From NCBI GenBank assembly GCA_035561515.1, contig DATMXP010000028.1:79364-143363 (forward strand): a stretch of DNA of 64,000 nucleotides, given 5' to 3'. The stretch's first letter is position 1; the number at the start of each line of letters is the position of its first letter. This document shows, piece by piece, positions 28,951 to 37,697 of this stretch. The notes beneath the pieces were generated by a model. It saw only the letters and a list, made by a program, of their open reading frames with translations. It ran no database searches and was not told the DNA's origin. This DNA comes from Terriglobales bacterium (GTDB lineage: Bacteria > Acidobacteriota > Terriglobia > Terriglobales > Acidobacteriaceae). The position numbers were made by a program, and so were the translations under genes.

Positions 28951-29235
28951 TCAGCGGCCTTTCCTTCGTCTTCGGCGAGACGGCAGTCGTTCCACCGCGG
29001 GTGGTACGTATATACCCTCGTCTAATCCACGCACCAGCTTCGACATTGATATCTCGAAGACCTCGCAAATCCGAAGCAGCGTAGTCACGGTGATTGGTCG
29101 CCCGGCTTCGACCTGCTGCCAATGCCGAGTCGAGAACCCGAACGACAGCATATCCTCCTGCGAATAGCCCAGCTTGTTGCGAAGCTCCCGCACTTTGGTA
29201 CCGAGAGCGAGGAAGAATTTCTCTTGATTTGCCAC
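28951..29235 (-). CDS. XRE-family helix-turn-helix regulator
   Basis: A 94-residue DNA-binding protein. ALGTKVRELRNKLGYSQEDMLSFGFSTRHWQQVEAGRPITVTTLLRICEVF is a Cro/C1-type helix-turn-helix at residues 10-60, with an Arg-rich tail (PSRRRRRKGR). It is divergent from the membrane/AAA+ gene pair starting at 29457 and may repress it, or it may regulate the recombinase downstream. Confidence 0.85.
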   Translation of the reverse strand: MANQEKFFLALGTKVRELRNKLGYSQEDMLSFGFSTRHWQQVEAGRPITVTTLLRICEVFEISMSKLVRGLDEGIYVPPAVERLPSRRRRRKGR

Positions 29236-29456
29236 CTCTCGGTTTGTAGTGTGCTACGTGCAACTTAACCACGCGCAGATTAGCGTGTAATGAATTCGTT
29301 AACGGGAGACTTTGAGCTGGCAAATGCCAGCAGTGCAGAGGCACAGGGCACTTCGGCTACAAGGGCTCTGGTCCCGCGAAGAATTATCCGGCTCCGTGTC
29401 ACACATGCAGGGAATCTGGCGTGTGTGCTGGATGCCACGGCACTGGAAAGAAGTAA

Positions 29457-30365
29457 ATGGGTGAGTTCCTCCTAGCTCTGGCGGTTATAGGTGCCGTGCT
29501 GCTTTGGGCAGGCTGCAAGGCGCTCCATGGCTTTGTTTCAGGAGAGCCACGCCAGATGGAGGAACAAGAACAGAGTTTGTGGGAGGCTAAGTCCAAGTTT
29601 AGGGAAGCGGTATTACGCGACCGATTTCCCTCCGAGGCGGTGCTCTCTGTTTTGCTCAAGTGCCATAGCTACACAGATGATGACGGCTACCACAATCACA
29701 GAATTCCCGATGACCTTGGGCACATAGTTCCTTACCTGCGGTACGGGATTGATTTTGACGAAGCTGTGAATCTCGTCCGCGAGCAACAGCGAGCCGAGGC
29801 CGAACGAGAATCAACCACCAATGAATACAAAGAAACCGTCGAGCGGTTTGCGAACGTCATTTCCTTGTGCAGCGCCCCTTGGAATGAACTGAATCGCACC
29901 GCCAAAGCACTCCATGGCGACTTCAGTTCTGTGCCATTCCTGCAAGTTCTGAAATACGATCTACTGCAAATCCTGAAGTCCATGTCCGTAGCCAATGGCA
30001 CGGTACCAGAGGGGCTCGGCAGGCTCTATCAGGCGGTGTTCGCCCAACTCGAGCCAAAGACACGGCTCACTGTCGCCGACTGCGTCACCGCAATTGCGCA
30101 ATGGGAACACGATCCAGTGAAGCTCCCGGCTGCAATCGATCAACTCCGCACTTTCGACCAGATGAAAGCTGATTGCCTTCACCAGACTGTTGCGGCGACA
30201 TACTGCTCGTTCGTCCAAGCGGCGTACAAGTGCTTCTCGGCTTCGACGGTTGTCAGAACAGTGATGAATGAGTATGACAGCCTGCTCACGCCGTTTATAC
30301 CCAGACCAGAGCAAGCGGAAGCGAGCAACCGACTCGTCATGGTCTCGCTGCCGTCGCAGGCATGA
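29457..30365 (+). CDS. Membrane-anchored protein of unknown function coupled to AAA+ ATPase
   Basis: A 302-residue protein. Residues 1-20 form one hydrophobic helix (MGEFLLALAVIGAVLLWAGC). A charged soluble region follows: a helix 35-60, a His/Asp-containing stretch CHSYTDDDGYHNHRIPDDLGH near 70-90, then an all-helical domain of about 170 residues (FANVISLCSAPWNELNRTAKALHG to STVVRTVMNEYDSLL). The helical bundle recalls TerB-like domains, but this is only a resemblance. Its last bases overlap the ATPase start by ATGA. Probably a membrane partner or substrate adaptor of that ATPase. Confidence 0.75.
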   Translation: MGEFLLALAVIGAVLLWAGCKALHGFVSGEPRQMEEQEQSLWEAKSKFREAVLRDRFPSEAVLSVLLKCHSYTDDDGYHNHRIPDDLGHIVPYLRYGIDFDEAVNLVREQQRAEAERESTTNEYKETVERFANVISLCSAPWNELNRTAKALHGDFSSVPFLQVLKYDLLQILKSMSVANGTVPEGLGRLYQAVFAQLEPKTRLTVADCVTAIAQWEHDPVKLPAAIDQLRTFDQMKADCLHQTVAATYCSFVQAAYKCFSASTVVRTVMNEYDSLLTPFIPRPEQAEASNRLVMVSLPSQA

Positions 30366-31144
30366 CCAATCTGAAGCGGCAATTGCAGGAAGAAGTTGTC
30401 GATGTATTCCGTGACCCTGAGAAGTATCGAAAGTACGGAATAACCATCCCAAACGGAATTCTCTTGTTCGGCCCTCCCGGTTGCGGCAAAACGTACATCG
30501 CTCGGCAACTGGCAGCGGAGCTAGGCTATGCCTTCATTGAGGTCGCGCCCTCCGACATCAGGAGTACGTACGTCCACGGCACGACCTTGAAGATTCGGGA
30601 GACCTTCGAGGAAGCTGTCGCTAAAGCGCCCTCCATCCTCTTCATTGATGAATTTGAAGCTCTGGTGCCAACACGATCAGCTATCGGCGACAACACCCAG
30701 TACAAGAATGAGGAGGTCAACGAATTCCTCGCTCGTCTGGGTGCATGCTCCGAACGTCGGATTCTGCTCATTGCTGCAACAAATCAGCCATGGGGGATCG
30801 ACCCCGCCGTGCAGCGTACGGGCCGCTTCGACAAGAAAATGTACATTGCCCCGCCTGACCTGACTGCCCGTAGCGAGATGTTGGCGCATTATCTCGGCGA
30901 GAGATATACGGCGGCTGATCTTAATACCGAAACCATAGCAAGCCAACTGAACGGGTACTCGTCGAGTGATCTGAAACTGCTGGTCGATGAGGCGGCTAAA
31001 CTCGCCTTCAAATCGAGCGAACCAATTGGTGAAAACCACTTCGTAACTGCGGCAGCGATTGTCCCTCCATCGATTTCAGCGGGGGATGAGGCTCGGTATC
31101 AATCATCCGACAGACCGCCCGGGAGATTAGGGTTCGATGTTTGA
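30362..31144 (+). CDS. AAA+ ATPase of the Cdc48/FtsH type
   Basis: A 260-residue single-module ATPase with Walker A GPPGCGKT (37-44), pore-like STYVHG (68-73), Walker B ILFIDEFEAL (92-101), sensor 1 LIAATNQ (136-142), arginine fingers in QRTGRFDKK (151-159) and a helical lid (TIASQLNGYSSSDLKLLVDEAAKLAF). No protease domain is fused, unlike FtsH. Such ATPases form hexamers that remodel proteins. Translational coupling to the membrane protein suggests a two-gene machine. Defence or plasmid-stability roles are possible; neither is shown. Confidence 0.88.
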   Translation: MTNLKRQLQEEVVDVFRDPEKYRKYGITIPNGILLFGPPGCGKTYIARQLAAELGYAFIEVAPSDIRSTYVHGTTLKIRETFEEAVAKAPSILFIDEFEALVPTRSAIGDNTQYKNEEVNEFLARLGACSERRILLIAATNQPWGIDPAVQRTGRFDKKMYIAPPDLTARSEMLAHYLGERYTAADLNTETIASQLNGYSSSDLKLLVDEAAKLAFKSSEPIGENHFVTAAAIVPPSISAGDEARYQSSDRPPGRLGFDV

Positions 31145-31361
31145 AAGTCTTTCAGCACCATCGGTGACCCGGGAAAATGATAATGCAGGAATCATTTTCG
31201 CCGTATTGCTTCCGGACATTGAAAGCAGCGATCAAAGTCGGATCTGTGAAGTCCGGGTGTCCTTCCTTCGCAATCGCAGAAGAAAATACGGTAGTATGAA
31301 TTAAAAACCCCAAACACATTAGGTCAACACTCGAACTGCAAGCGACAGTGTGCGACTGTGA

Positions 31362-31828
31362 CGGGAGTCCTCGGATGCTCATCTCGAGGTTCATCTGGTC
31401 GCTCTCGACGAACACGGCAAGGTGGTCGAGCGGAAGAGGTACACGCGCAAGCAACTGCTGGCCTATACCGCGAACCTGCAGAGCTCTCTGATCGGCATCG
31501 AAGCCTGTGGCGGAGCCCACTTTCTCGGGAAGGCGCTGGGCCAGCAAGGCCATGAAGTCAGACTCATCCCGGCGCAGTTCGTAAAACCCTTCCGCAAGTC
31601 GAACAAGAACAACTCGACGCCGAGGCCATCGCCGAAGCCGTGGCGCGGCAGAACATGCGCTTCGTGCCCATCAAGACCGACGAGCAACTGGATCTGCAAG
31701 CCATGCACCGCATGCGCGATCGTCTCGTGCATCGACGCACGGCGCTCATCAACCAGGTGTGCGGCTTCCTGCTCGAACGCGGCATCACCTTCGCCAAAGG
31801 GCCGGCAGCGCGTCATAGAGGTATTTAG
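31362..31828 (+). pseudogene. IS110-family transposase remnant, frameshifted
   Basis: About 150 codons of an IS110-type DEDD transposase can be pieced together. The first frame reads HLEVHLVALDEHGKVVERKR, then LIGIEACGGAHFLGKALGQQGHEVRLIPAQFVKPFRKSNKNN. Near 31610-31640 the frame shifts to AIAEAVARQNMRFVPIKTDEQLDLQAMHRMRDRLVHRRTALINQVCGFLLERGI. The normal N-terminus and the whole C-terminal half (about 180 residues) are missing. It stops where the RHS fragment begins, so it marks a rearrangement point. Confidence 0.85.
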
Positions 31829-32530
31829 TTCGAGTTCTGATCGGTGAACAAAGCCTGCTTGCCGGTTCCGTAGTAATAGCCGTAAGTTTCCGTTCCAATC
31901 AGCGGTCGCGTAATGCTGGTTGGATAGGCATGAGTCGTTGCTGGCGAAGTCGCAGTCGGCGGATTCTGGCCATTGTCGTTGAAGAAATTGTCAGTGTAGG
32001 TATATGTGGTCGCGTATGCTGGATTGTTTCTCGGATCAATAACGGAAGTAACTCTCCCTGTCGCGTCGTAGGCCATTCTTGTTGAGAGATAGATTGTGCC
32101 GCTAACCCAGCGGTCGACTTGGGTCAAATTGCCACGGAAGTTATGCCCTGGGACTTGCCAGTAAGTATCCTCCGGCAGAGCCGGAGGCTTTACGGGTCGC
32201 GGGCCCTCAAAGGGGCCTGATCGCGACCCAAGGTCAAAACCGCTCGCTCCAGGCAGTACGGGTAAAAGCTGTGCGCTTACAAAACTGCTGCGCACGCGCT
32301 GTGCAATCGCACACCATGCAACGGGCATACTCCCGGAACTGTCAAACTTTGGGAGCCTCCCCGGCAGAGCCGGGGGAACTCCCATTTCATTAGGATGCCG
32401 ACGTGACGCCACCTGGTGCAGCTTGGTCGTAATAGAAATTCGTATTGCGAGCTCACGAGATTAGATAGCGCCGATGTTTCGATGTTCCGGAGGCGTTGCT
32501 CGTGCCACTCACACTATAAGCTGGGTTACT
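31825..32530 (-). pseudogene. RHS/YD-repeat protein fragment, interrupted
   Basis: On the minus strand the downstream part reads VPGHNFRGNLTQVDRWVSGTIYLSTRMAYDATGRVTSVIDPRNNP, a typical RHS/YD-repeat segment. Upstream of a 230-base insert, the frame NTNFYYDQAAPGGVTSAS continues the same protein, then runs into a stop made by the insert. Farther upstream, SISNPAYSVSGTSNASGTS is protein-like, with another stop in between. Neither end is complete and the 3' end abuts the IS110 remnant. RHS proteins are polymorphic toxin or surface proteins; this one is dead. Confidence 0.7.
32163..32392. mobile_element. Small hairpin-ended element (IS200/IS605-like, non-autonomous)
   Basis: About 230 bases with matching subterminal hairpins. 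The left one (32169-32187) is CCTCCGGC-AGA-GCCGGAGG; the right one (32351-32383) has CCCCGGC-AGA-GCCGGGG inside a GGGAG/CTCCC outer stem. A third nested hairpin (32194-32229, outer arms GGGTCGCG/CGCGACCC) lies next to the left one. There is no transposase frame. Removing the insert rejoins the RHS frame as VTSAS-WQVPGHN, so the insertion broke that gene. The IS200/IS605 relation is inferred from end hairpins; a structured RNA is an alternative. Confidence 0.6.
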
Positions 32531-32902
32531 GATGCTTGCTAGAGTGGCTGCGGAAACTCGCAGTACCGTTTCCTCTTTCAAGTACGGGACGACTCCCAGC
32601 CAGGTAGAAAAGGCCTGCTGCGCCAGGTTCAAAGCCCGGCGGCCCGCGCTGCGGTCGTTTGGTCATCGAATGTGTTACTAGGGGCGGCCCTGTTTGTAGC
32701 GTTTGTTTATACTGGGCAATCATGGATTTCCGTGAGCTACCGCCGCGGTTGGCGGGGGCTCGGCCATGAGTTTCCGATCTATTCGACAGCGGCGGCTATG
32801 TGGGTCGCGGCGATCCGCAACGTATTCCGCCGCACTTGGGTACTCAACCCGAATCCTTTCTTGCCCGCGAACTCTAAGCGCAGAAAGCAACTACAAGATC
32901 AG
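32531..32902. other. Degenerate stretch between RHS remnant and activase gene
   Basis: On the minus strand an open stretch (about 32460-32668) reads RRALNLAQQAFSTWLGVVPY and looks protein-like, but has no start codon and runs into the RHS remnant. The rest shows nothing I can assign. Confidence 0.35.
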
Positions 32903-35900
32903 CTATGGTTCGGCCAGTGTGTCGGGTATGCCATGGTTAGTGCACTCGGCGTTTGCAAGAGTAGATCGTGTACCAGTACGCGGGCGATGGCGTCGGAGGA
33001 AGTAATCGATGGTTTCGACGCGAAGCTTAATCGATGATACGGGCCGATTCTCGTCCAGATCTTTGAATGTGAAGAACTGTGTTCCGGCTTGTTCAACGAT
33101 ATACCGTAGAACTGTGTAGGCGGGAGCATCATGGCCACACTTGAAGCTCGAAAGCTCGACTGCGACGAGGTTTCGATGTCGTGCGACAAATTTCGCAGCC
33201 CAGAACTTCTGTGACGTACTGGCGGAAAACGGATGCTTCCACACGTCGACGATCTCGAGCGGATTACGGATGTGTCCCGCCTGTACGTCCTCGTCAAACA
33301 GCCGAGCTAAGGTATCATCGTCAACAGGCAAGTAAGCTTGTGAAAGAACCGGATAGCCTCGCCGCTGGAATTCCTCTGGAATACCCTGATTCAATCCTGG
33401 ATCGTTGTGGTAAGACCGACCCAGGATCACGATACCGAGCCGCTCAGTCTTTTCGAGCATTTCTAGAACAGCACGAGTCTCGGTTCGCATTCGCGCTTCA
33501 AACTGTTCCAAAGCATTGTAAGCACTCTCGATTGCACGATCGCTTTCCGATGCTGACAGACCTAAGATATCTCTCCATGCGTCAAACATTTGAAGCGAGC
33601 AGAGCTTCCGGTCCGACAGGTCGAGAAGAGGATTAAGATACTTAATTCCCTTCTTTCTAAACGAGTCTATCTCTGTCGTAAATGCTGCCTTCACTGCTTC
33701 TGGAGTTAGCGTTAGCGCTGGACAGGCATTTCCGACGCAGTTCGCCAGCGGAGTCTCGACCGCGTCAACCATCGGGAAGAAGATCACGTCGAGACTTCGG
33801 TCATTCAATGACTTCCTAAGTAAATCGTGGATGTGGGCAATAGACACTTTGGAGGGAAAACAAGGATCGATCGCACCTTTGCCTGCTGCCGACGCGTACA
33901 TTTCATGACCAGTGAAGCTGGAGAACGCGATATTCGAGGACGCCACTCCTAGGGCCTCCAGGTAGGTACGGAACAGAGGAGCATGGCTATACATGGACAA
34001 CACACGCGGGAGCCCTATGCGCAGTTTCTGCCGTCGCACCATCAGTTCTGCCCGTTGTTTGCGAGCGAAATTGGCAGTTGCTTCAGGGTACGAATCCGCA
34101 ACACTGGTCGGATTGGTGCTCTTCCATACCTCTGCTGCCGCTAGGGCCACGACATTGGGTGTCGCGTTTTTCACTTTTGTGGCTTCAGCGCGGCAAATCC
34201 GGAGTTCCTCGGCATCGCTCGTACGGCCCTCGTCGCAGTTTGCAATGATCACCTTTCGACAAGAGCCCACGGGAACCCCGGTCGATGAGACTCGCGCTTG
34301 AACCTTGATAAAGGTGCGCTGGCAACGATTTGCGCAGAATCGACAGCGGGTCGTTTCGTCGTTGATGGTTTGATACCGCATGGTTGCCAAGGCATCAATT
34401 CCGATGAAAGAAGTGCTCCGACCACCATTAGCCAATTCGATTGCTTCCAAACCCGCACCGATGGCGCCGGCTTCAGCACAATATGGATGCAGAATGATTT
34501 CTGGAGTGGAATCGTCACTAGCGCGAAAGTGCTCACGAATGAAGTCGACTTCCGCCTTTACAACGGCGAGGTTCTGTTGCGTCCCACCCTGCAGCACGAT
34601 TCGCGACCCGAGCGACGCGACGTTCGGCAAGCCTGCGACATACAGAAAGACGTTTTTCGGCAACACAGCAGCAAGGCCGGCGAGGATTTCCGCATTGGTC
34701 CACCCCTGCCGCTGGAAGTTGACTACGTCAGACTGCAGGAACACAGCACATCCGTATCCGAAACGCGGCATTAATCGGGCGGAAAAAGCCACTTCAGCAT
34801 AGTCGCTCACTCCTATGCCCAAAGCAGCAGCCGTCGCCTGTAGAAAGTAGCCGTTTCCCGCTGAACACTGGGTGTTCAGTCGGAAGTCCGTGACTTGGCC
34901 GTTCCGCAGGATGATGATCTTTATATCCTGCCCGCCAACATCGACAATCAATTCTGGATTGGAGCAATATCGCATCGCCGACTTCGCATGAGCGACTGTT
35001 TCAACGAGTGCCACGTCGGCTTGCAGAACTTCTTTGAGGATGTCCTTTGCGTATCCCGTCGTCCCGACTCCTAGGATTTCAAGCTGGGCACCCTGTCGCT
35101 CCACCTGTTCCCGGAGGTTGCCAAAAACATCTCGGGCATCTTCGATTGGATTGCCATTCGAAAGCTGATAGGCCTTGCACAGAACATCGCCCGCAGAAGA
35201 TAGCAAGACAGCTTTCGTAGATGTCGAGCCCGCATCGATTCCGGCGAACACCTGCACGGTCTCACCTTCCGAAAACCGTGCTGGAACGAACCTTGGAAGT
35301 TGGTAACGGCTCCTGAATTCTGCGAGTTCCTGTACGGAGGTGCAGAGAGCCGGAAGAGCACTCTTCTGCTTCTGAGCATTGCGCCCGGTTCTGATGTACA
35401 GCGAAAGCAGCTCGGACCCTCGATAATCGACATCTTTGTTCATCGGCGTCCGGCCAAACTCAACTGCCCCGATAGCGCCGAAGTATTCGGCGTTCTCGGG
35501 CACGCGGATGAGCTTCTCGATATCGTCAAGAGGGGAAACCGGGGTAGCTTGGTCAGCCCAGAGTTGGGCGATGTTCACTTTCCAGGCCTCCTGCAGGCCT
35601 CGAATGAATTTGTTAGGGCCACCCAACAATAAGACGGCGGGTTGGATAAGGAACCCTCGGGTTAGAACTGTGAGGTTTTGCAGTACTACCGCCTGAAATA
35701 AGGAGGCAAGCAACTGGTCAGGAGGAACTCCTTGTTTCTGCAATCCATTAATGTCTGTCTCGGCGAAGACACCGCACTTCGCCGCAATCGGATGCAACCG
35801 AATTCCACGGTAAGGCTGAGTGCAGAGCTGATCTTGAGGGATTCGAAGTTTAGCCGCAATCTTGTCTATAACAGCACCTGTTCCGGCCGCGCATTTGTCG

Positions 35901-36358
35901 TTCATAGACGGCAGCTTGCGTCTTGTTCCTGAAGCGTCCTTGCGAAAGACGATAATTTTCGCGTCCTGGCCACCCAACTCGATCACCGAGTTCACCTCAG
36001 GGCACATGCGTTCGACTGCAAGTGATATTGCCGTGACTTCCTGCACATACCTGGCTCCAATCAACGGAGCCAACGCGGCGCCTCCCGATCCGGTTATGAA
36101 AATCTCGGTGTTCCCAGGGCTGATCTTAAGATCTCTTTCCATGCGCAGAAGATAATCGAGGACCATTTCCTGCTGACGCAGTTCATGGCGCCGGTAGTCG
36201 CACCAGACTATGCAGTGCGATTGGGAATCCTCCACAATCGCCTTTACGGTTGTCGACCCAACGTCGAGCCCAACCCGGTAGCGAACCCTTCGTGAGGTGT
36301 TGTTCTCTGCGTTAGCCTGTTCGGTCTCGGCGTACTCGAATGCTACAAGTGAAGACAT
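32903..36358 (-). CDS. Double acyl-CoA dehydratase-type activase (BcrAD/BadFG, DUF2229)
   Basis: This 1151-residue protein has two ASKHA activase domains in tandem. Domain 1 shows GLDVGSTTVKA (30-40), with iron-sulfur ligands C156 (NDKCAAGTG) and C195 (AAKCGVF). Domain 2 shows GIDAGSTSTKA (373-383), with C498 (NTQCSAGNG) and C537 (GYGCAVF). Next is a Cys cluster (C671, C674, C678, C699, C707), then a DUF2229 region near 770-1100. Family members use ATP hydrolysis to push low-potential electrons from a [4Fe-4S] cluster into 2-hydroxyacyl-CoA dehydratase or double-cubane proteins. The two domains could share one cluster as an internal dimer (inference). The HgdB-like part, usually fused in about 1400-residue homologues, is separate at 37698-39407. 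Last gene of the operon. Confidence 0.88.
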   Translation of the reverse strand: MSSLVAFEYAETEQANAENNTSRRVRYRVGLDVGSTTVKAIVEDSQSHCIVWCDYRRHELRQQEMVLDYLLRMERDLKISPGNTEIFITGSGGAALAPLIGARYVQEVTAISLAVERMCPEVNSVIELGGQDAKIIVFRKDASGTRRKLPSMNDKCAAGTGAVIDKIAAKLRIPQDQLCTQPYRGIRLHPIAAKCGVFAETDINGLQKQGVPPDQLLASLFQAVVLQNLTVLTRGFLIQPAVLLLGGPNKFIRGLQEAWKVNIAQLWADQATPVSPLDDIEKLIRVPENAEYFGAIGAVEFGRTPMNKDVDYRGSELLSLYIRTGRNAQKQKSALPALCTSVQELAEFRSRYQLPRFVPARFSEGETVQVFAGIDAGSTSTKAVLLSSAGDVLCKAYQLSNGNPIEDARDVFGNLREQVERQGAQLEILGVGTTGYAKDILKEVLQADVALVETVAHAKSAMRYCSNPELIVDVGGQDIKIIILRNGQVTDFRLNTQCSAGNGYFLQATAAALGIGVSDYAEVAFSARLMPRFGYGCAVFLQSDVVNFQRQGWTNAEILAGLAAVLPKNVFLYVAGLPNVASLGSRIVLQGGTQQNLAVVKAEVDFIREHFRASDDSTPEIILHPYCAEAGAIGAGLEAIELANGGRSTSFIGIDALATMRYQTINDETTRCRFCANRCQRTFIKVQARVSSTGVPVGSCRKVIIANCDEGRTSDAEELRICRAEATKVKNATPNVVALAAAEVWKSTNPTSVADSYPEATANFARKQRAELMVRRQKLRIGLPRVLSMYSHAPLFRTYLEALGVASSNIAFSSFTGHEMYASAAGKGAIDPCFPSKVSIAHIHDLLRKSLNDRSLDVIFFPMVDAVETPLANCVGNACPALTLTPEAVKAAFTTEIDSFRKKGIKYLNPLLDLSDRKLCSLQMFDAWRDILGLSASESDRAIESAYNALEQFEARMRTETRAVLEMLEKTERLGIVILGRSYHNDPGLNQGIPEEFQRRGYPVLSQAYLPVDDDTLARLFDEDVQAGHIRNPLEIVDVWKHPFSASTSQKFWAAKFVARHRNLVAVELSSFKCGHDAPAYTVLRYIVEQAGTQFFTFKDLDENRPVSSIKLRVETIDYFLRRHRPRTGTRSTLANAECTNHGIPDTLAEP

Positions 36359-36377
36359 GGGTCTGGCCCCGAGTCTC

Positions 36378-37670
36378 TCAATCCATGTTTCCGCGAATTC
36401 CCTGGAATCCGTGCGCTGCCTGCCGCAATAACCATCGGATAACCCGGCCGTCGTTGTAGCAGAAGGCGAGAATGTGGTTCAGCGTCGAGAAGCACTCACT
36501 TTCACATTGGCATTTCATGCTCTTCAGTTGTTCGGGATCGACCTTCGGATGTTCAATGGTTCCCCAGTCATATTGGGTGTTGTAGACCGGGAAACACGGC
36601 GCCAGCGTTCCATCGACGCGAATCACGATTGAGTTTTGGCCAGCGCGACAGCCCCAAGTGCCCAGGGAGCCCTTCACAAACTGCTTCATCTCCGCGAGTC
36701 GTTGCACGGAATTCACCATTTGGTAGCCTGTCTTCTGTCGTTCGATAAGCCAATCGATCAACTCCGCGACTTGCTCGTGATCCTCAGGGCGAATGAATGT
36801 CGGGTTATTGTCCATATGATCAAAACCAGGCTGTGCCGTCATCGGGGATTCACAGATGTGGTAGTCTGTCGCTATTCCGTTTTCATTTGCGAGTTCGGTC
36901 AACTGACGGACATCCGCTAGGTTATTTCGACAAATATTTATGTTTAGGAAGACCGTATAACCGTACTTGTATTGCTTACGAATGAGGTAATCGAAGTTAG
37001 CCTTGATTGGCGCCATGGCCTTGGGAAGACCATGCTTCACGTCCCAGGCATCGACTGCGAGATTGATTGTGGAGATCCCGGCATCCGCCAGACGATCTGT
37101 GATATTGGGATCCAACAGACGTCCATTAGTCGCCAGGTACACAAAGAATCCGCGCTTGGCGGCGTAATACACAATCTTGTGAGTTAATTGTCGGCGCAGC
37201 AGGGGCTCTCCACCCATCAGCGCCAACACGCGACAGCCCGTATCGTGTAGCCAGTCGATGGATCGACGTGCAACCTCTTCCGACATGCCATGCACCTTGT
37301 TATCGAACGCCCAGCAATAGTGACAGTCGAGGTTGCATTTCCATTCATTGAAGAGGTACGCGATGATTGGATGAAATTCCCCTCGCGAGACGCGAGATCG
37401 GAAATATGGAACGGCCCACGCCGCTAATGCTCGTTTGATCTGGCTTGCGGTCCAATGCCGTTTGCCGCCTACGGGAAAGAATTTCGCATCGTCGCAATGA
37501 AACAGCTCAGGGTGCTGAGGAAATACCGGTTCGGGCAAGGCTGTTTCCTGTCCCGGCGCCGCCGGTAGAACTTGTGAGGGACGATCGCCATTCATCAAGA
37601 TTTCATGAATCGATCCCTCCAGGCGAAACGGTGCTGAGGGCGATGTTTCTTGTGAATTAGCTGTTTTCAT
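36378..37670 (-). CDS. Radical SAM/SPASM-type enzyme
   Basis: A 430-residue enzyme. The radical SAM cluster motif is CNLDCHYC (C112, C116, C119; CX3CX2C), preceded by IIAYLFNEWKC. The GGEPLL motif (MGGEPLLRRQLTHK) and a TIM-barrel strand TINLAVDAWD follow. The C-terminal SPASM-like part has GTWGCRAG, DGTLAPCFPVYN and MKCQCESECF, enough cysteines for one or two auxiliary [4Fe-4S] clusters. SPASM enzymes often modify peptides or proteins; the target here is unknown. AAGGAG before the ATG supports the start. It sits between the HgdB-like gene and the activase gene, an unusual placement suggesting a joint function. Confidence 0.9.
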   Translation of the reverse strand: MKTANSQETSPSAPFRLEGSIHEILMNGDRPSQVLPAAPGQETALPEPVFPQHPELFHCDDAKFFPVGGKRHWTASQIKRALAAWAVPYFRSRVSRGEFHPIIAYLFNEWKCNLDCHYCWAFDNKVHGMSEEVARRSIDWLHDTGCRVLALMGGEPLLRRQLTHKIVYYAAKRGFFVYLATNGRLLDPNITDRLADAGISTINLAVDAWDVKHGLPKAMAPIKANFDYLIRKQYKYGYTVFLNINICRNNLADVRQLTELANENGIATDYHICESPMTAQPGFDHMDNNPTFIRPEDHEQVAELIDWLIERQKTGYQMVNSVQRLAEMKQFVKGSLGTWGCRAGQNSIVIRVDGTLAPCFPVYNTQYDWGTIEHPKVDPEQLKSMKCQCESECFSTLNHILAFCYNDGRVIRWLLRQAAHGFQGIRGNMD

Positions 37671-37697
37671 GATGATTTCTCCTTAACGTCGCTCGTC

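Noticed and set aside
28646..29167. Plus-strand frame of 173 codons after the serine recombinase
   Set aside because: It overlaps most of the XRE gene on the other strand, has low-complexity composition and no ribosome site.
31152..31319. Minus-strand 55-codon frame starting MCLGFLIHTTVFSSAIAKEG
   Set aside because: It looks partly protein-like but has no ribosome site, no recognisable family, and lies in rearranged debris opposite the IS110 remnant.
32672..33037. Plus-strand frame starting MLLGAALFVAFVYTGQSW
   Set aside because: It overlaps the 3' end of the strongly supported activase gene, has no ribosome site, and its second half is the shadow of that gene.
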